From contig CM077116.1 of assembly GCA_039619475.1 (NCBI GenBank), positions 281,619,258 through 281,683,257 on the forward strand: a stretch of 64,000 nt of DNA, given 5' to 3'. Origin of the DNA: Icerya purchasi (Eukaryota; Arthropoda; Insecta; Hemiptera; Monophlebidae). Positions 1 through 15,200 of this stretch are shown in pieces. Position 1 is the first letter of the stretch. The number at the start of each line of letters is the position of its first letter. The notes beneath the pieces were generated by a model. The model did not search any database. It was not told the origin of the DNA and saw only the letters and a program-made list of their open reading frames with translations. The position numbers and the translations under genes were made by a program.

Positions 1-1064
1 AAACGTAGTCTATTACATTTTATATGTGTAAATGATGAACGATATAAAAAATCGTTTTACCGGCTACATGCTTCGCGAAATAAGCTGTTCCATATTTCAG
101 TGTTTTATATGTAACATTATGAAGATAGTGTACGTGTATTCCGAAACGTGTAGTACGAATAAAATTTATTCGTTGGCAAAACCCGGTTTAATATCATGAC
201 TAACGTTGGTTGATGAATATAAGACCGTTCTTTTTTCACGCTTTTTGTCATTTCTTTTATTGCAATATAATTATTTAGTCATCCGTATTTTCATCATATT
301 TTCTCCTTCTCCTACTCAGTATTTATTGATTTAGTTAACATTTTCAACGATATTACATTACATATATTGTAGAAAAATATCACAGGTTTCATCGAACATA
401 CACTTTTAGGACCGTTCAACTCGTGTAAGATAGAAACGTTAACTCAACCAAAATTCGCTAGTAGATCTAAAAGACCGTATATTAATTTTGGTAGTTTTTT
501 TTTTTTTTTGCAGTGAATTGATGAGCTCGCTAGGGGCGTTCCTTCGAGAAAATTTATTTTTATCAAGAACTTTTTTAAGAGTACAAATACAAGTTCCGAG
601 GAATCTTTTACATTTCTTTCTTTTAAACGCTTATTTAAATTTGAAAATTTCTATTTTTTTTTTTTCTTTTTCATTCTACTAATCAAAAAAAACTTTATAT
701 TTAAAATAATCTTATCCCCGTCACAGCTCAGACGTGGTCGGCTGTGATTAATTTTTCTCATCATTGTGTCCTTAAACTACATGCAATACCAACTGAAACA
801 GATAATATCCATTCTTTTTACTAATATTAATAATAAAATAAATAATTTCATTACCCCCCCCCCCCCCCATCGTAAGCACACACATACACAACCAACACTA
901 TTGAAACGTCAATCTCCCCTTCTCCAGCAGACAATTTTGAAGATTTGTTGTATGTGTCGTCGTCGTAGTATTTTTCAACGGTTATTCTAGCTAATTTTCT
1001 ATGTTTTGAAAACGACGATGACTTTTAACAAAAATAAGACCAAAGGATTCTATAAAAGTTTTAC
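1..1064. other. No gene seen; AT-rich, probably VPS52 intron
   Basis: Low-complexity sequence with T-runs near 491 and 656 and a C-run at about 855-868. None of the expected VPS52 C-terminal motifs was found on the minus strand. Confidence 0.5.
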
Positions 1065-1560
1065 GTGACACCTAAGCACTTCTTCTTCTTCTTCTTCATC
1101 CCGCCGTCTTTCGCAGTTAAGCGATCATCGTGGCTATCGTTGATTTGCATCGTGCGGCTTCTTGTAATTCTATTTTGGAACATCCGCACCAACCCATCAT
1201 ATCTGCCAGCCGAGACATTTTTTTTCTACCTGGTCTTCTCTTCTCTTCAATTTCGGGTACTAATTGTAGAAGATGATATTTTTCTCGATGCCTAAATATA
1301 TGACCAAAATATTCGAGTTTTGTGTAACTTGTACAATTTTCAGAAGTTCGGTTTCTTTGGCCATTCGATTAAGGACTTCAGAGTTCGTGACATGGTCTCT
1401 GTATGAGATTCTGAGCATCTGACGGTAATATTTTAAAGGCAGTTAATTTTTTCTTTCGGTCTTTGGTGAGATTTCAACTTTCCATGCCATAGAGCAGTAC
1501 TGACCAGACTTTTTATTTACTACTTGAAAATGCATTCATATAAGTATTTTTTGGATCCTG
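1065..1560 (-). mobile_element. RTE-like LINE 3' fragment (reverse transcriptase C-terminal tail)
   Basis: Minus-strand frames give a broken tail typical of arthropod RTE-like LINEs. Readable pieces are SMAWKVEISPKTERKN, YYRQMLRISYRDHVTNSEVL and KLKRREDQ. The sequence ends in a GAAGAAGAAGAAG tract (minus orientation) at 1079-1096, a usual 3' tail for this group. Several stops and frameshifts make it a pseudogene. Confidence 0.7.
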
Positions 1561-3036
1561 GAATTTGTAGCTTTACCAGGTACAACTAAATTCGACGTTA
1601 CACACTATTACATACTAACAACGTTATCCCCTTTGTTTATTCATATTACGTTCCGCCGATTAGACTCTTTTACTTTCAATGAATTTTTGATTGATAAACA
1701 CCCTAAAGTTGTGTAAAATTTCTTTGCCAATGTATATATCTGTAGTCCTCGCCGTGTACGAAACTTCACTTGGTCTTGATTGACAGATAACTTTTTTCTC
1801 ATAAACATTCAATTGAACCATGACTACATTTTCATTTATCGAGCCAGTCTGTATTAGTAATACATTTTGGGGAGTTCTTCCCAATTAGCTTTTCGCACGA
1901 TATTATATGATAATTACCCCTAAACAACAACAATTAAACTCAAATACTATAAAAATTCAAAGGTAATATTTACAACACATTTAAATGCAAATTTATACTT
2001 GAACCTATTTAATTCAATCGATATTCTTATAATTTCGAAAGAAAATTGCTAAAAAAGAAAAGCTAACAAACAAACCTTTAGAATAAAATTTTAAATTTTC
2101 CAAAACAACATTTACACATAAGTAAATTTTAAATTAACTTCGAATGGATTTCCTTCGTTAAACTAAGATGTTTTTAATAAGGAAATTGTCAATGCTTCTT
2201 GTTGTCATATACTACGCACAGTAAACCGGTAAAAAATTTACCAGCATGTAGATTTAGAAGAAAAATGTTTGCAGTTTAACTTTTTTTAAAATAAACTTAT
2301 AATCCAGATTTATGGTTGTGTCGCATTCTTGAATATATCACAAGTTTTTGACCGAATACGACGTGTCAGCACTTTCCATAAATTATAAACTCATAATCTA
2401 ATAAAAGATCTTTCTGTATAAAATAACGGATCACTTTTTCCTCATAAGATCTATTTCAGTTAAGTATACCGTAGAAAAATGACAACTTCTTGTCCCATCT
2501 TATATATCTGATATACCAAGTTGCCTTAATTATAATAGTGCAATGCATTTTTCTAGGAAATAAAAGTTTATGATTTTGTATCTAAATATTTTTTCGTTTC
2601 TCACCGAGTTCAAATAGCATTTTTTTTCTTTCTTTTTACTATATAAATTAAATCAATAGTAGAACCAGATGATAAATGCGACATTTTAATTTCTACGATA
2701 TTACTCCCGTTTCTTTTAATTATGGCCTTTGTTAACTTCAGCAAGAATTACGTTTTGAATTTTTTATTAATATTAAAAAAAATCCTAAGACAATGTAACA
2801 AACCTTAAAATAGAAATATCTTTATAAATTAAATCCGTTTAGTGCGAAATAAAATTTTTCTTTTTAGTTCGGATATGTTCGTAATCATTTCTGACTAATT
2901 AATATTCTGAATCGCTCAAAAACAATAGAAACTATTTCGCGTCCGCCAAATAAAATAAGAGCAGTAATATAACAAGTTGATATTAATATGCTACCGCGAT
3001 TAGTTAAGCATAATTTTACGTAAACTTTTATCTTAC
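1561..3036. other. Intron sequence after VPS52 exon 10, no gene recognised
   Basis: AT-rich. A 74-codon minus-strand ORF at 1660-1884 (starting MGRTPQNVLL) resembles no family I can name and has no neighbouring coding sequence. The remainder shows no domain. Confidence 0.4.
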
Positions 3037-3240
3037 CATTAAAATATTCAGTGCCATATCGTAATTATTAATCAGAAAAATAAGTTGTTCTTTTCGCTGT
3101 ACAAAAATAGCTGCCATACGTAAAATAAAATACTCCACTTCTTCTAATAACTGAGCTAATAATTTTGTTACTAATTCATTTGGAAAACTTTCACTGATGC
3201 TAACGATTGCCGCGCTAAGTTCTGCATAACGTCGCGTAAT
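3037..3240 (-). CDS. VPS52: VPS52 exon 10 (last exon found)
   Basis: Encodes ITRRYAELSAAIVSISESFP, NELVTKLLAQLLEEVEYFIL and RMAAIFVQRKEQLIFLINNY. It ends DMALNILM before GTAAGA in phase 0. I found no continuation between here and base 1. Confidence 0.93.
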
Positions 3241-6200
3241 CTGTAAGATTTACCTTTCACTGTGTAATAAAGCACTAATAATATAAAGACTGCTAAGTTC
3301 TAGAATAAACGATTTTTTCACGTATATGTATTTCGGGGGGGGGGGGGGGGGAATTACCGAAAAAGTTACATGAAATGACTGGGAAATCTGAAATTTCAAA
3401 AAATCACTGTAACATATTTCAATAATACAGAGTGCATGGTTAGTTACAACACTTTTCAATCAATGATTAATTCCGAAAACTTCCAAGTAAAACGCGTAAG
3501 TGTAAAAATTAAGATAATAAAAAATCCATTTACAGATTATCATACGAATGTTTTAATGGATGCAAATATTTCATTTTTAATTTTTAAATATATTTTTATA
3601 ATAAACACAAATTTTATGTTTTGAAATGAATATAGTTCATTAATATATACATATGTATACATATTAAACTCTGTCCTCTTGAACCCGTCTTTTTTCTTCT
3701 AAAATTTTTCTAGAAAAATCATTTTTAATTAACTACGTCATTCTTCCCCTCCTTTCATTAAAAAAAAGTCTTAGCAATTCTATAACACAAAATTCAACCC
3801 TTGTTATTTTATATAAAGTAACGAGATATTTGGACAAAAAATGTATTGTATAAGAATGACGTAGACATTAATATAAACACTATCTTTCGGAACTCACCAA
3901 GGAGAAACCTTCTGGGCTCCCGGATGCTAGTTCTTCCATCATGCTTAAGACACAAAACGATTTCAATTGAATATTTTTATATTTTTGAAAAGAAAAAAAA
4001 AAACGAGAAAAATAAACATCTTATAAACACATAACACAAAAACATCGTATATTTCAAAACGGGATTTGTACATAACGAAAAACGTAATAAGATTTTTTTT
4101 ATTACGCCGAGAGTAAGAGTGACATGGTTGTATGTGTATATATGACGTGTATATATTACTGGTTAAACTTAATTTTAGACCAAATTACTTTGTGTTATTA
4201 TCTGCTAGATAAATTAGTTTAGACTGAAGTTTTCATTTCACCTCACACCACTTCTTTTTAGTCCAAACCGGTTTGTCCGTGTCGGGCTAGGTCAAAAATT
4301 AGTATATCCTGATGATCGGCAGATAAAATACACTGTAGAATGTTAATTTACGCGCGACAATTTTGGAAAACAATATTAGCTGCCGACTCAAAAAAAAAAA
4401 AGAACATTTCATTCTGTTCCATGATAAAAACGTCACATTTTTCATTTGAAATTTAAGACACGTTTCTAAAAGTGTTTTTTTTTTTTTTTTTTTTTGTGGG
4501 CGCGCCAGCGGCATTGACCAACAACAGGAAAACTAAGCTAAAAAACTAAATAACTAGGCGGTCCGAAATGGACGCCAACAAAGGACAGCAGTGCGGACAC
4601 CACAGAATATGAAGGAAAGGAGAGGATAAAGGAAGAGTTATAGGGAGTAGGGAGACCTAATGACAAGAACTGACTGTATTAAAGGGAACGTTCGTTACGA
4701 AGAGCAGGACACTCGAAGAAAATGTGATCAGCAATCGTGAAGAGAACAATACGGAGAAGACGATATAGTAAATCTAAAGCGAGAGGAGGGGAGGAGAGAA
4801 TAATTGATCCGGAGACAAATTAGGGAGACAATAGAAGAGCGACGACCGAAAGGAATAGAATGGAACCAAGACAGGGAACAAGGAATCGGCTGAATAAAAC
4901 GGTAATGCGTATGACGATTAAAAAATAGGGACGGATAAATATCCCGCCAAAGTCTGCCGTGATTGGAGGTGGATAAGGAAAGGATATCGGAAGAAGGGAA
5001 ATGGTTGAGGAATGAATCATTTCCATCAATTCCGGAATGACTGGGACCCATAAAAAATCAAAAAGAATAGAACAGGATGACTGCAGAGTGGAAGTAAGAG
5101 AACGAATTCAGAGAATAATACTATCAGAGGAATGTGAAGGAGAAGAGGATAGTGCCTGAAGAACGCCCTTAGAGTCTGAAATAATGAGGAATTGGGAAAG
5201 ATCGCTTAAAGAGGAAATAAAAGAGATAGCCTGAAGGATGACGATCGACTCGGCAGAAAAAATAGAGCAGAAGGAAGGAAGCCGGAAGGACTCAGAATGC
5301 CGAAGCGACGGGGCAGTAAACGCACCACCCACGCCATCCTCGCTCCTGTAACCATCAGTAAAGATCAATACACGAGCAGGAAAAGAGGAATTCAATAAAT
5401 GAAGAAATTCATTGTTGACTGCACCGTGAGAGGAGGAATTGGATCGAAGTGGGAGAGAGGAAAATTTGATAGGCTGCCATAGGCTATTGAAGTCATGAAA
5501 GAAGTACGGTAGAGTGTTGTAGGAAAGGACAACAGGAGAAAAATTAGAAAGACGGGTAGCAATGAGCGACAGGATTGGGATTTTACGAGGAGAAAAACGC
5601 CAGCGGTATTTGATATATAGATAGGAGGAAATAAGTTTGGACAAGGAGATGGGAAGCCGTTTAATTAAGAAGCGATACCCAAGCTGAGAACGGCGAATAA
5701 ACAGTGGTTGGGTAACCGACTCTGATAGAACTGCGGGAATGGAGGAGGATTTCAAAGCTCCAAAAACGGAGGCAAGAGTTCTGGATCGCGTCAAGTTTAG
5801 AGAGGAGAGACTTAGAGGAATTACCGTAGATAAAGGAACGATAGTCGAGCTTAGACTGGATGATGACTTTGAAAAGAATTAGAAGAATAAACGGATCGCC
5901 TCCCCATCTGAGGGGAGAGAGAGATTTAAGGAGATTAAGTCGTCTTAAATAATGAAATAATTTAATTTAAGAGATAGTTCTAACTTAGTAGGTGAGATCC
6001 CTATTTTGTGAGTTTACTAACATTAGGATTTTAAACATTGTATACATGTCGCAATAATGATAATAAGCGAATTATAATTATCAAAAACTTACATAATGCG
6101 GTTTCATTTCTTTCGCAAATTTACTTGGATCACATGATTTAACACTTTGTATATTTAACCGAAATATATATTCAAATCTATAAAAAAAAACAGTTTATTA

Positions 6201-9200
6201 AACACCTGGTCATAATTATAGATTACTAGTAATTATTTGGTACGTTTGATTTTCAATGTACGCAAAAATACATGGTTAATGTTTAAAAAGTCAAACATTA
6301 ATAATTAATGTTGTAAAATTATTTAAATATTTGACAATGTACTTGAATTAAAAAAATCCAGTAACAACTTTATAATCGTATTGACCATGGAACTATAAAT
6401 TATAAGAAATCAAAACACCGTTCATACGGGTCACTTTTAAGTTATGAAATAAAAAAATCTCTATTAAATTTTCCCGATTTTAAAGAAATAAATTTAAACC
6501 CTTTTGTATTTTTAAAAAAAAAAAACCAGTATATACATATTATTTTCCAGATAATTTATACGTGTATTTTAAAACAATCCGAAAGACGAAAAAATATTAA
6601 CTGAATTCTAAGAATTGAAATGGGAATATTTCCTATAACTTTTTTGCGTGAAAAATATTACGGAATGATTAAATTTTAAAACGGATCAGAAATTAAAAAT
6701 TATTAAGTCTATAGGAAAAAGGAAATTTTAATTCGGGTCTACTCGGTTATTTTTCCAGTGATTTCGGCAATTTCAAAATTAAAGTAGTTGAAAATGATTT
6801 AAGATTTCTATAAAAATGTCTAAGTTTCGATTTATCGGTCAAAAAAACTAGAGAATCACGCGTGTAAATTAATGTTCAAACTAAGGTGTAAGAAAATATT
6901 GCATAAAATTCAAACTGAAATGTTTAGAAAATTATTTAGAATTCAGTCCGGAAAAAGTAAACGGAGCGCTTTCATTTCTTTTTTTTTTTGTAATCATATG
7001 ATTATTCAAAACACTTCACAAATCGAATTCTATTTATTTTCGACAAATTTAGAAATCAAAATAAATCCGAAATAATTACATGCGGAAAACTGAACAATTT
7101 TTTTCTAAATTTGGGAAAAAATCTAAGTTTTTATTCATCAGTCGCCTACTTTTAGTAAAAACCAACGATAACTCTGAATAACTACGATAAAATTTCCACC
7201 GAAAGTGGACAAATGATGAATACTAAAAGCCATAAAAATTTAAAGTTACTATTAAGTATTTTATTTTTTGAAAGGAACTTTAGATTTAACAAAGAACGGG
7301 TCTATGGGGGGAGGGGGGAGAATAAAATTTTACATGTTGGCGATTGGTACCAAAAAAATATGATTTATCAGAATTCAAAAAAAATATAATATTATATATT
7401 TGCAAATATATATGTCTCGCGATTTCGATGAAGTATATTATCGCATAAAAATAAAATATTAAACAAACGGTAAATGTAAAGTTAAAGGGTTAAGCCTCAA
7501 TAGAAGTTTCAAAAAATCGTTTTATTATTTCGCTTACAAGATGCCCTAACACCTGGAAAATGATATACTCAAATATTATGATGGGGAAAATATCTGAATA
7601 CTTGAATTTTGAATTTTGGCGCAGCCACTCCCGGTTTGCCGTGAGCGCCTCTTGTCGTCAATACGGCGCGCTGTTTATTTCGATGCGTTTGGCGCTGTTG
7701 CGCATAACGGAATATGCGGCTTGATATGTACTGCTTGCGAGTAATATGATAACGCAGACATCCTGAGAAACACGTTTGGTTTCTTTTTTCTTTCAGTAGG
7801 TGAGACATCTGTCTGTCACTTACACATATACTACGCATACTCAGAATGAAACTAAACAGTTTCACTGTAAAACGAATTCGGCGTAAAATATAAATAAGAT
7901 CCGAGTCCTGTGAAAATTGCGAACAAACAAAAATCTCAAGTTGCCAATTTATTGGTAATGGCTTTGAAATTAACCGTAGGATTGTAGTTGCCGTGAGATT
8001 GCCTACAGTTGGTCTGCACGGTATTACAAGTTTTGTGCTTTTACAGAACTGCCCCGGCTCATCTTTCACTCTTTTTATGATAAAGATGTTCGAATCATTT
8101 CTACTGCGACCGATGCTGTCTGCAAGAAGAATATTTTAAATGATGCAAAAGAAGAGAAAGCAATTTGTATTGAAAACGGAGATGAAAAAGGATTCATGGT
8201 GCTGCTGGCAAAAAAAAAACAAAAGCTAACAAATTGTTTAAACGGTTACAAACATAAACCAGCTCTTAGTACGAAACCAATTTACGAAGAACTAAGCAGT
8301 AACAATCTTCTCACTCGATGTATCGGCGGTTTTACGTAAAATAGCAATGAGAATTTTAGTTCGATGGTGTGAGCCTTGGCGACAAAATCGATTCCCAGCG
8401 GAAAAATTGTACTAGATATTGCAACGAATATTTTTATTTGCATTTTCAACAATGGTTTTTCTTTTATCACGCACGTAATGAATATTATGGACATGAAACT
8501 TGAGCCTAAATATACCACGAGCAGCAATCTCAACATGAAGCGGCAAAAAAGACACGGATCACTACACTGAGAACTTTCAAAAAAAAAAGTGCAGGAGCAG
8601 AAAGTTTATCTGGAAGGCTAATTGTATGGCACAGGCATCGCCAATTGAAGATATGTCAAATTTTTATCTATGATTTTTTAGTACTGAAAACTTTAAACGC
8701 GTTTTTCTCGAAACTTCAAGTCGGCTGGACTTATAATTCGAAAAAATCTTCACCGATTGACTTGAAATTTTAACTGTATATCCAAAATTACGTGCTTTAC
8801 AGAGGTGCGTAAGATTTTTTAATTATATTGCATCGTTTTTTAGTTATAAACCGTTTTCAGGCAATTTTTTTGAAAAACTTTGAACTTTTTTTTAAAAAAC
8901 GGGCCAATTTTGTCAAAATCGATATATCACAAAAAAAAAATCCTACATAATTGTGTAGCTATTTTTATATATAATCGAAAAATATTTTGTTTTTCATCGC
9001 TGATGCTGGTCCGGCTGTACACCCTTCAAAAAAAAAAAAAAAAAAGGCTTCATCGAAGAAAAGCTGTACACAGCCGTCATTTTGTCTTGTATTACGTTTA
9101 AAAAATTAATTTTTACAGTTCATCAGTTTTATAACAAAATACCTTTTTCGGAATTTTGATTTATTTCATTATCTCGCAGAAAAAAATTCCGAAAATATGC

Positions 9201-12200
9201 TTACTACAATCAGCTCCGTGTGCACCAAGATACCTAGCCCACCGAATATGTGACACTGAACGCCGTTCCCGTCGAAAATACGAACGCCAGCCGAGCAAGC
9301 ACCCCCGTACCATATTCCAACCGATGTCAGAGCATATATGTACATACATGTATATGCGTGTGCGTAATATTTATGTCGTAAATTAATTGTAATATATCCA
9401 CTTTCATTTCAATTGCGGCATAATAACAGAACAATAGCCGCAGCTACGATATGAACTAATGTTTAATATTTGACAAGCAATTTATAGAAGTTAAATATCA
9501 TTTATACCTCGGCCAGAGGATGGATTGCAACGTATCCCAATAATTGTCTAATGCTGGAACTGCTCGTTTATGGCAAATCATTTGGTAACGTAATATAATA
9601 TGCGCTGATAAAAATAACGCAATAAGGTCATACGATGTATTAACGTAAGTTTCCAAGTTTTTCTAAACAAATAAAATGCAGAGTATTATCGTTAAAGTTA
9701 ATAAAAAGAAAAGAAACATTTACAACCGTAATATTTGTAATTTTACAACTTATATTTAGTACGTAATAGGGCTCGAAAGTAATTTATTACTTCGATAGGC
9801 TATTAATAAACAAAAAAATATACATATTTTTCATTAATAATTTTTATCACTATCATTACCAGTGGAGTGCCAACGTTTCACAACCACAGGAGACAAAAAC
9901 ATAAATCACCCCTATACATAGAGAAGCGCCTATATAGATTAATAAAAAAAGAATGTTTTTTTTTTTTTTTTTTTTTTTGTCGCTGCTGATAATATTTTAT
10001 GTAAATAAAAAGAGGTTTCAATTATGAAGTGAAATATGCTAAAAACGTTTTTCTTTTTTACTTTAAATGATTTTCTCTTATCGAATTTTTATTTTTTTCA
10101 ACTATCCGAAATTTCTGGTTTTTGTTTTCTCGGTTCGGTGGCCACTACTATGTTTTATTTTTGTGATGACGATATAACATTTAATACGATTAAAAAATTA
10201 AATTTTATTAATTCAAACGATCTCTCTTCGCATTTATTTAGCTTTTCGTTTAATTTTCTTGCATTTTTATTAAATAACTGTTATATATACTGGGGGGGGG
10301 GGGGGGGACACTGCCTCTGTTGTCCTTCCGCTTAGCACGCCACTGGTCATTACACAGTTTCTCTATTATTTCAATTAACAATTTACTGACGATCAAACTT
10401 GGTCGTTGACTTTTCGGCCAAAAATATTCTTTTATACAAATTAATACTAGATTTAGTGTCCCTTGTAATTTTTAACATCGGTTTTAAGATGGTTAAAATG
10501 CAATACAAAATTTTTTGATTTTGTTGAAACGACTAGAATGACGTCCAGACAAGCACAACTTCAAGGTTTGCTGTGTAATTTTAAATCTAATCTATGCACC
10601 ATAAAATGTAGTAAATTGCAATTTTTCTCTCCTTCAAATCGATATTAAAGTTTTCAATTAATATAAAAATCAAATATTTACATACTTTCTTTGTATTAAT
10701 TCCTTTGATATACTTTTAGAAAATGTGTCAATAAACAAAGACAAAAAAAAACAACAAACATTTAAATCGTCAATATCATGTTTCGATAGATACTTAATGT
10801 AACAATTACCGACTATCACATTTCAGTTTTTTTTTCTCTAAATTCTATTACAATTTTTAAGAAGAGAAAGCAAATCATCTTTCCGTACATATTGATTTTC
10901 TTTAGCTTACAATTTCAGCCGTTTAAGAGCAAGATATGACTATATCACAATGCAAACGACCATCATAAAGATAACTTAAACTGTTCCATACACACATCGG
11001 CAATTAAATTTTTCGGGATATTGATTTTACGTATCGTTAACTTCAATGATGATTCGCTTAGTAATTAACTTCTCCGTTTTCAAGCTAATATTCAACATCG
11101 GTGAATTCTCTGTTCATTAAGAAAAACAAAATTCATTATCGAAAAATGAGTAAAATTATGAATGTTGTTTGTTTGCTTTTATTTGGTTTGGTTATTTCCT
11201 TTTTCTAACATAATAATCAACATCGAGTTATTTTCCGCGAAAAAATTTTTTAGTTTGTAGCGAAATTTAGTTACTTTTTGAAGTAAAAAAAATTATAATA
11301 AAAATTTAAAAAAAAAACATTTACAGTTTATACGATTTATATGGTAAATAAACGAGTGCTGTTTTCAACGCTTACAAGGCGTCAAAGCGAGGAAAAATTG
11401 AAGGAAAAAAAAGAGCAGAATAACTTGAAAATTATATACTTCGTGGAAAAGGACACGCGTGAGATATGCCTATTTGTATATTTTCAATATGCGGCAGCGG
11501 AATTTGATCCGGATCCTTCATGAACAAAACAACACTGACTAAATACAACTACACCATGGCGGCATCAATAAAATTTGTTATTTGTCAAAATGAAACATCA
11601 ATTTTAAGTATTTTCGATGAAATAATATGTAAATTGTATCAATAGTAAAAAAGTAGACATAACAATTCTGTTTTCGATATGACAGTTTTGCCTATTTTAC
11701 TGCCTAATTACAAGTACTTTGTTCTGGAAAAAGTTGATAAAGCTTTACATTATTCGTATTTTTAATTTTCCATGTCAGTTCGATTAGTTTGTTTAGGTAA
11801 AAAGAATTTTAAAACCATTTAAAAAAATACAAGTTAAAAAATAAATTCAGTAATAAATACTGTATATATATGTTTTTGATAATTAATTTCTGATACTACA
11901 TGTTTTGAAATAAATCTTAACTTTTATTTTTAGAAATATAATTAAAACTTTTAACAAATCACCGGCATGTTTCGGCAACCTAGTTCCGTATTCATTATGG
12001 ATTACAATTATATGTATGAACTCAATTTAAATAGGTATTAATGTCAACATATTTAAAATGGAAAATTTAAAACATTTAAAAATAGAAAATATAAATAAAC
12101 TTTTAAATCATTATAATAATAAAGTTAGACGTGTATGTATTGAAATTATTTTATAGTTAGTAAATTACATGACATATTTGTATTGAGTTGAGTACCCTTG

Positions 12201-15200
12201 TGACACTATCTGAAACTGTAGACTGCCATCTTTCGCCAGATGATTCTAATATATTAAATGAATTATTGGGATAAATGTGCATTTACTTTGATTTTTTTTA
12301 AAGAAAAGAGAAAGTATATATAAAATTTTATGGTATATTAAAATTACTTAAATAATTAAATATATTAAATCGAAGATATCGATAAACGAAATATAATTAT
12401 TAATAAGCATAATAATAGATAAGTATGAAATATCTCTCAAGAAAAATAGATACATTTAAAAAAGCGCAATAAATATGGAATGTAAATGACAAAGAATAAA
12501 GGAAAATTTTCATAAAGATGTTCTTTGAGCGAGAAAATCATAGGACATAAAACATAAACATCAAAATCGACGCAGTACAAAAATAAAAGTATGCACTTAC
12601 AATAAGTAATGTAAGAGTTTTGTTCATTATTTGATTAAACATACTTAATGCCACAGCTCCTCGCACCATAAAAAATTCGCAAATGAATAAGTATTCACGA
12701 CAAGCATTATCCATTAGTGCGTACTGTTCTGAACGAAACAAAGCTTCAAATGGATACTACAATTACGAAAATTGAGTTATTACTTTTAAAAATTAATTAT
12801 ACTAATATGATTAGAAATGGAGATATCATATAATACAACACATTAATACGAGTACATACATATATACATACACACATACGTATACGTTACATACATTCAT
12901 TTTAATATTTTCAGAACAGTTTTTAGATAATTTGATCGATGTTTTCCACTTCCCTTTTTAAAATTAATTGTAAAAAACTCTAAAGCTACATCGGGGATAA
13001 ATCACTTTTTGATATTTAACGATACTTTCTTAGAAATCATTTTTCTTCTATTTTATCATGAAATATATTCAGTCAGCAATGATGTTATTATTCTCACACA
13101 ATTTATGTTAATGCAGCTTATTTATTAGACTCTGGTTTATGTGAGATCACATTGCAACCGAGAGAATGTACGATTCTACATTACAGTATTTGAGCACTAT
13201 GGATGTCACTATTTTAGACCAAAACTTGATAGTCAAAGTTTATTTCACGAGTTAACCAGTCAATGCAATATATTTTATTTACCTTATGAATATTTCTATT
13301 TTAAAAATAATTTCCGCGCCTACCTTCTATCTTAAAAATTTTACTAATTTTGTTTTTTTTGTAACGAAGCACGATGCATCAAAAAATATTACAAATGAAA
13401 GTTATTAAAAATTACGTTTGTCTGTCTCTCGAAAGCAGGTATGAGGAGATTCTGGTGCTTTTTACGTAGCTAATCAAGGTATTTTCCACGTTCTCGATCA
13501 TTTACAATAATGGAAAACCATGAATACTCCGAAAAAACCTGCGTAGATCAAAATAGTATAGTATCGTGCTAGACATATTTTGCACGAACATCGACACAGC
13601 TTACACGTTGAATTTCACATACAGACGAACTTTTCTGTCGCTGAATAATGTAGTCTAGCTTTTCACTCGACTAAAAATACTTATACCATAAATTTAATGC
13701 TGGATAATGCCCTCGACTGGCGATCCCAAAAAAAGAAAGAAAAACGAAAAATCCAAAATTACAAGGTATTTTCCGAGTAACACTTTTTAGTGTAAGGATC
13801 GTAACGTTATATCAAAAGGTTATAGTAGTTTTTGCATTATGACACAAAATTATTAAACGACACTGTAAGCATAAGTAATATAATTGTTATACTAATGATT
13901 ACACACCGTATGTTACATTTGATAATTTATAAGTTTCGTTACGACATTACAATTCTTATAAACCACTTCAATGTTGCAAATAATTAAACAATGCCAACAA
14001 TGAAATCAACAAGGAACAAGTACTTCAGAATATCGAAAGCTCGCGTTTAAGATCCAACAGTAGATGTTTACAAAGTTCAACTTAAATATTAAAAAACTTT
14101 ATGTTGATATTAGAGCATAAAATTCAGTAAGCTAACAGCAAATTGACTACTGTAAATATTTCAGTTTATCACTCGAACATAATCATTTATAATTCCTAGT
14201 ACGAGTTACAGACTATTTTTCTGATACATTTCGTGCTTAGTCGCTAGGTAACTGATGCTTGAACTTCTAAGTGACTAAGTCTGACTATTTGCAGTTAAGT
14301 TAAAACATAGTCTATCTACAGGATTACTGGAAACAGTGACTGATGGCAACGGCTGTGCTCGATTATTTGATAAAAGTGGTCATGTGTGAAGTAAATTTAT
14401 GCTTACTTTTAATATAAGAATAAATAAATCAGTCTAAATGCAGCTATTTTTAAACAGTAAGTACCTTTTTTGATCATCATTAAGGGGAAAAAAGTTGAGT
14501 AGTGATGAAAGCGCACCGATTGAAAACAGCTAAGCAGAACTGAGTTAATTCAATTGGTTAAAAAATAACTTTAGTGATTTAAATTAACGATTGATTTTTT
14601 AAATTTGCAATTCATCTAAAACGATTTAAACATAATTATATTGCGAGTTTTATCATTGCATAATATGTCAACACAATTCATTATTAAAAGTATACGAACA
14701 TATTTCCACTAGATAATACGAAAATTCAAAATAAAAAACTGCACACACATAATGGTTGCTTCAGTGAGACATTGTAATATAATTGTATAAATTTTAGCTA
14801 AGTATCGAATTATATAAACTGTTAATTTAAGTAACGAAACTGTACAATTAAGAAGCAATTTAACAAAAACTATAAACAGACCGATAAAGCTATACTAGAC
14901 AAAGTATAAATGAAAATCATCTAAAGACTCCAACAAATTATGCAATATTTAGTCGCCAAGAACATGATCATGCTAATGTCACTAAAAGAACAGCGTGGAA
15001 CATTTACAGCCGCTAATTATTACTTCGAATTCTGCATATTAAGGCCCTAAAATTTATAAGAAGGGATATATTTTCATTAGTCCGTCCGTTTTCTTATAAA
15101 TTGAGAATTATTAACTCTATATATGGCAAATACATTATGCGGTTAAATCTTGTCCATAAATTATTGTGCTAAGTAAACAAAGGAATACAATCGCAAAAAA

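Noticed and set aside
1660..1884. 74-codon minus-strand ORF considered as a VPS52 3' exon
   Set aside because: It matches none of the conserved VPS52 C-terminal blocks and lacks suitable splice sites in phase.
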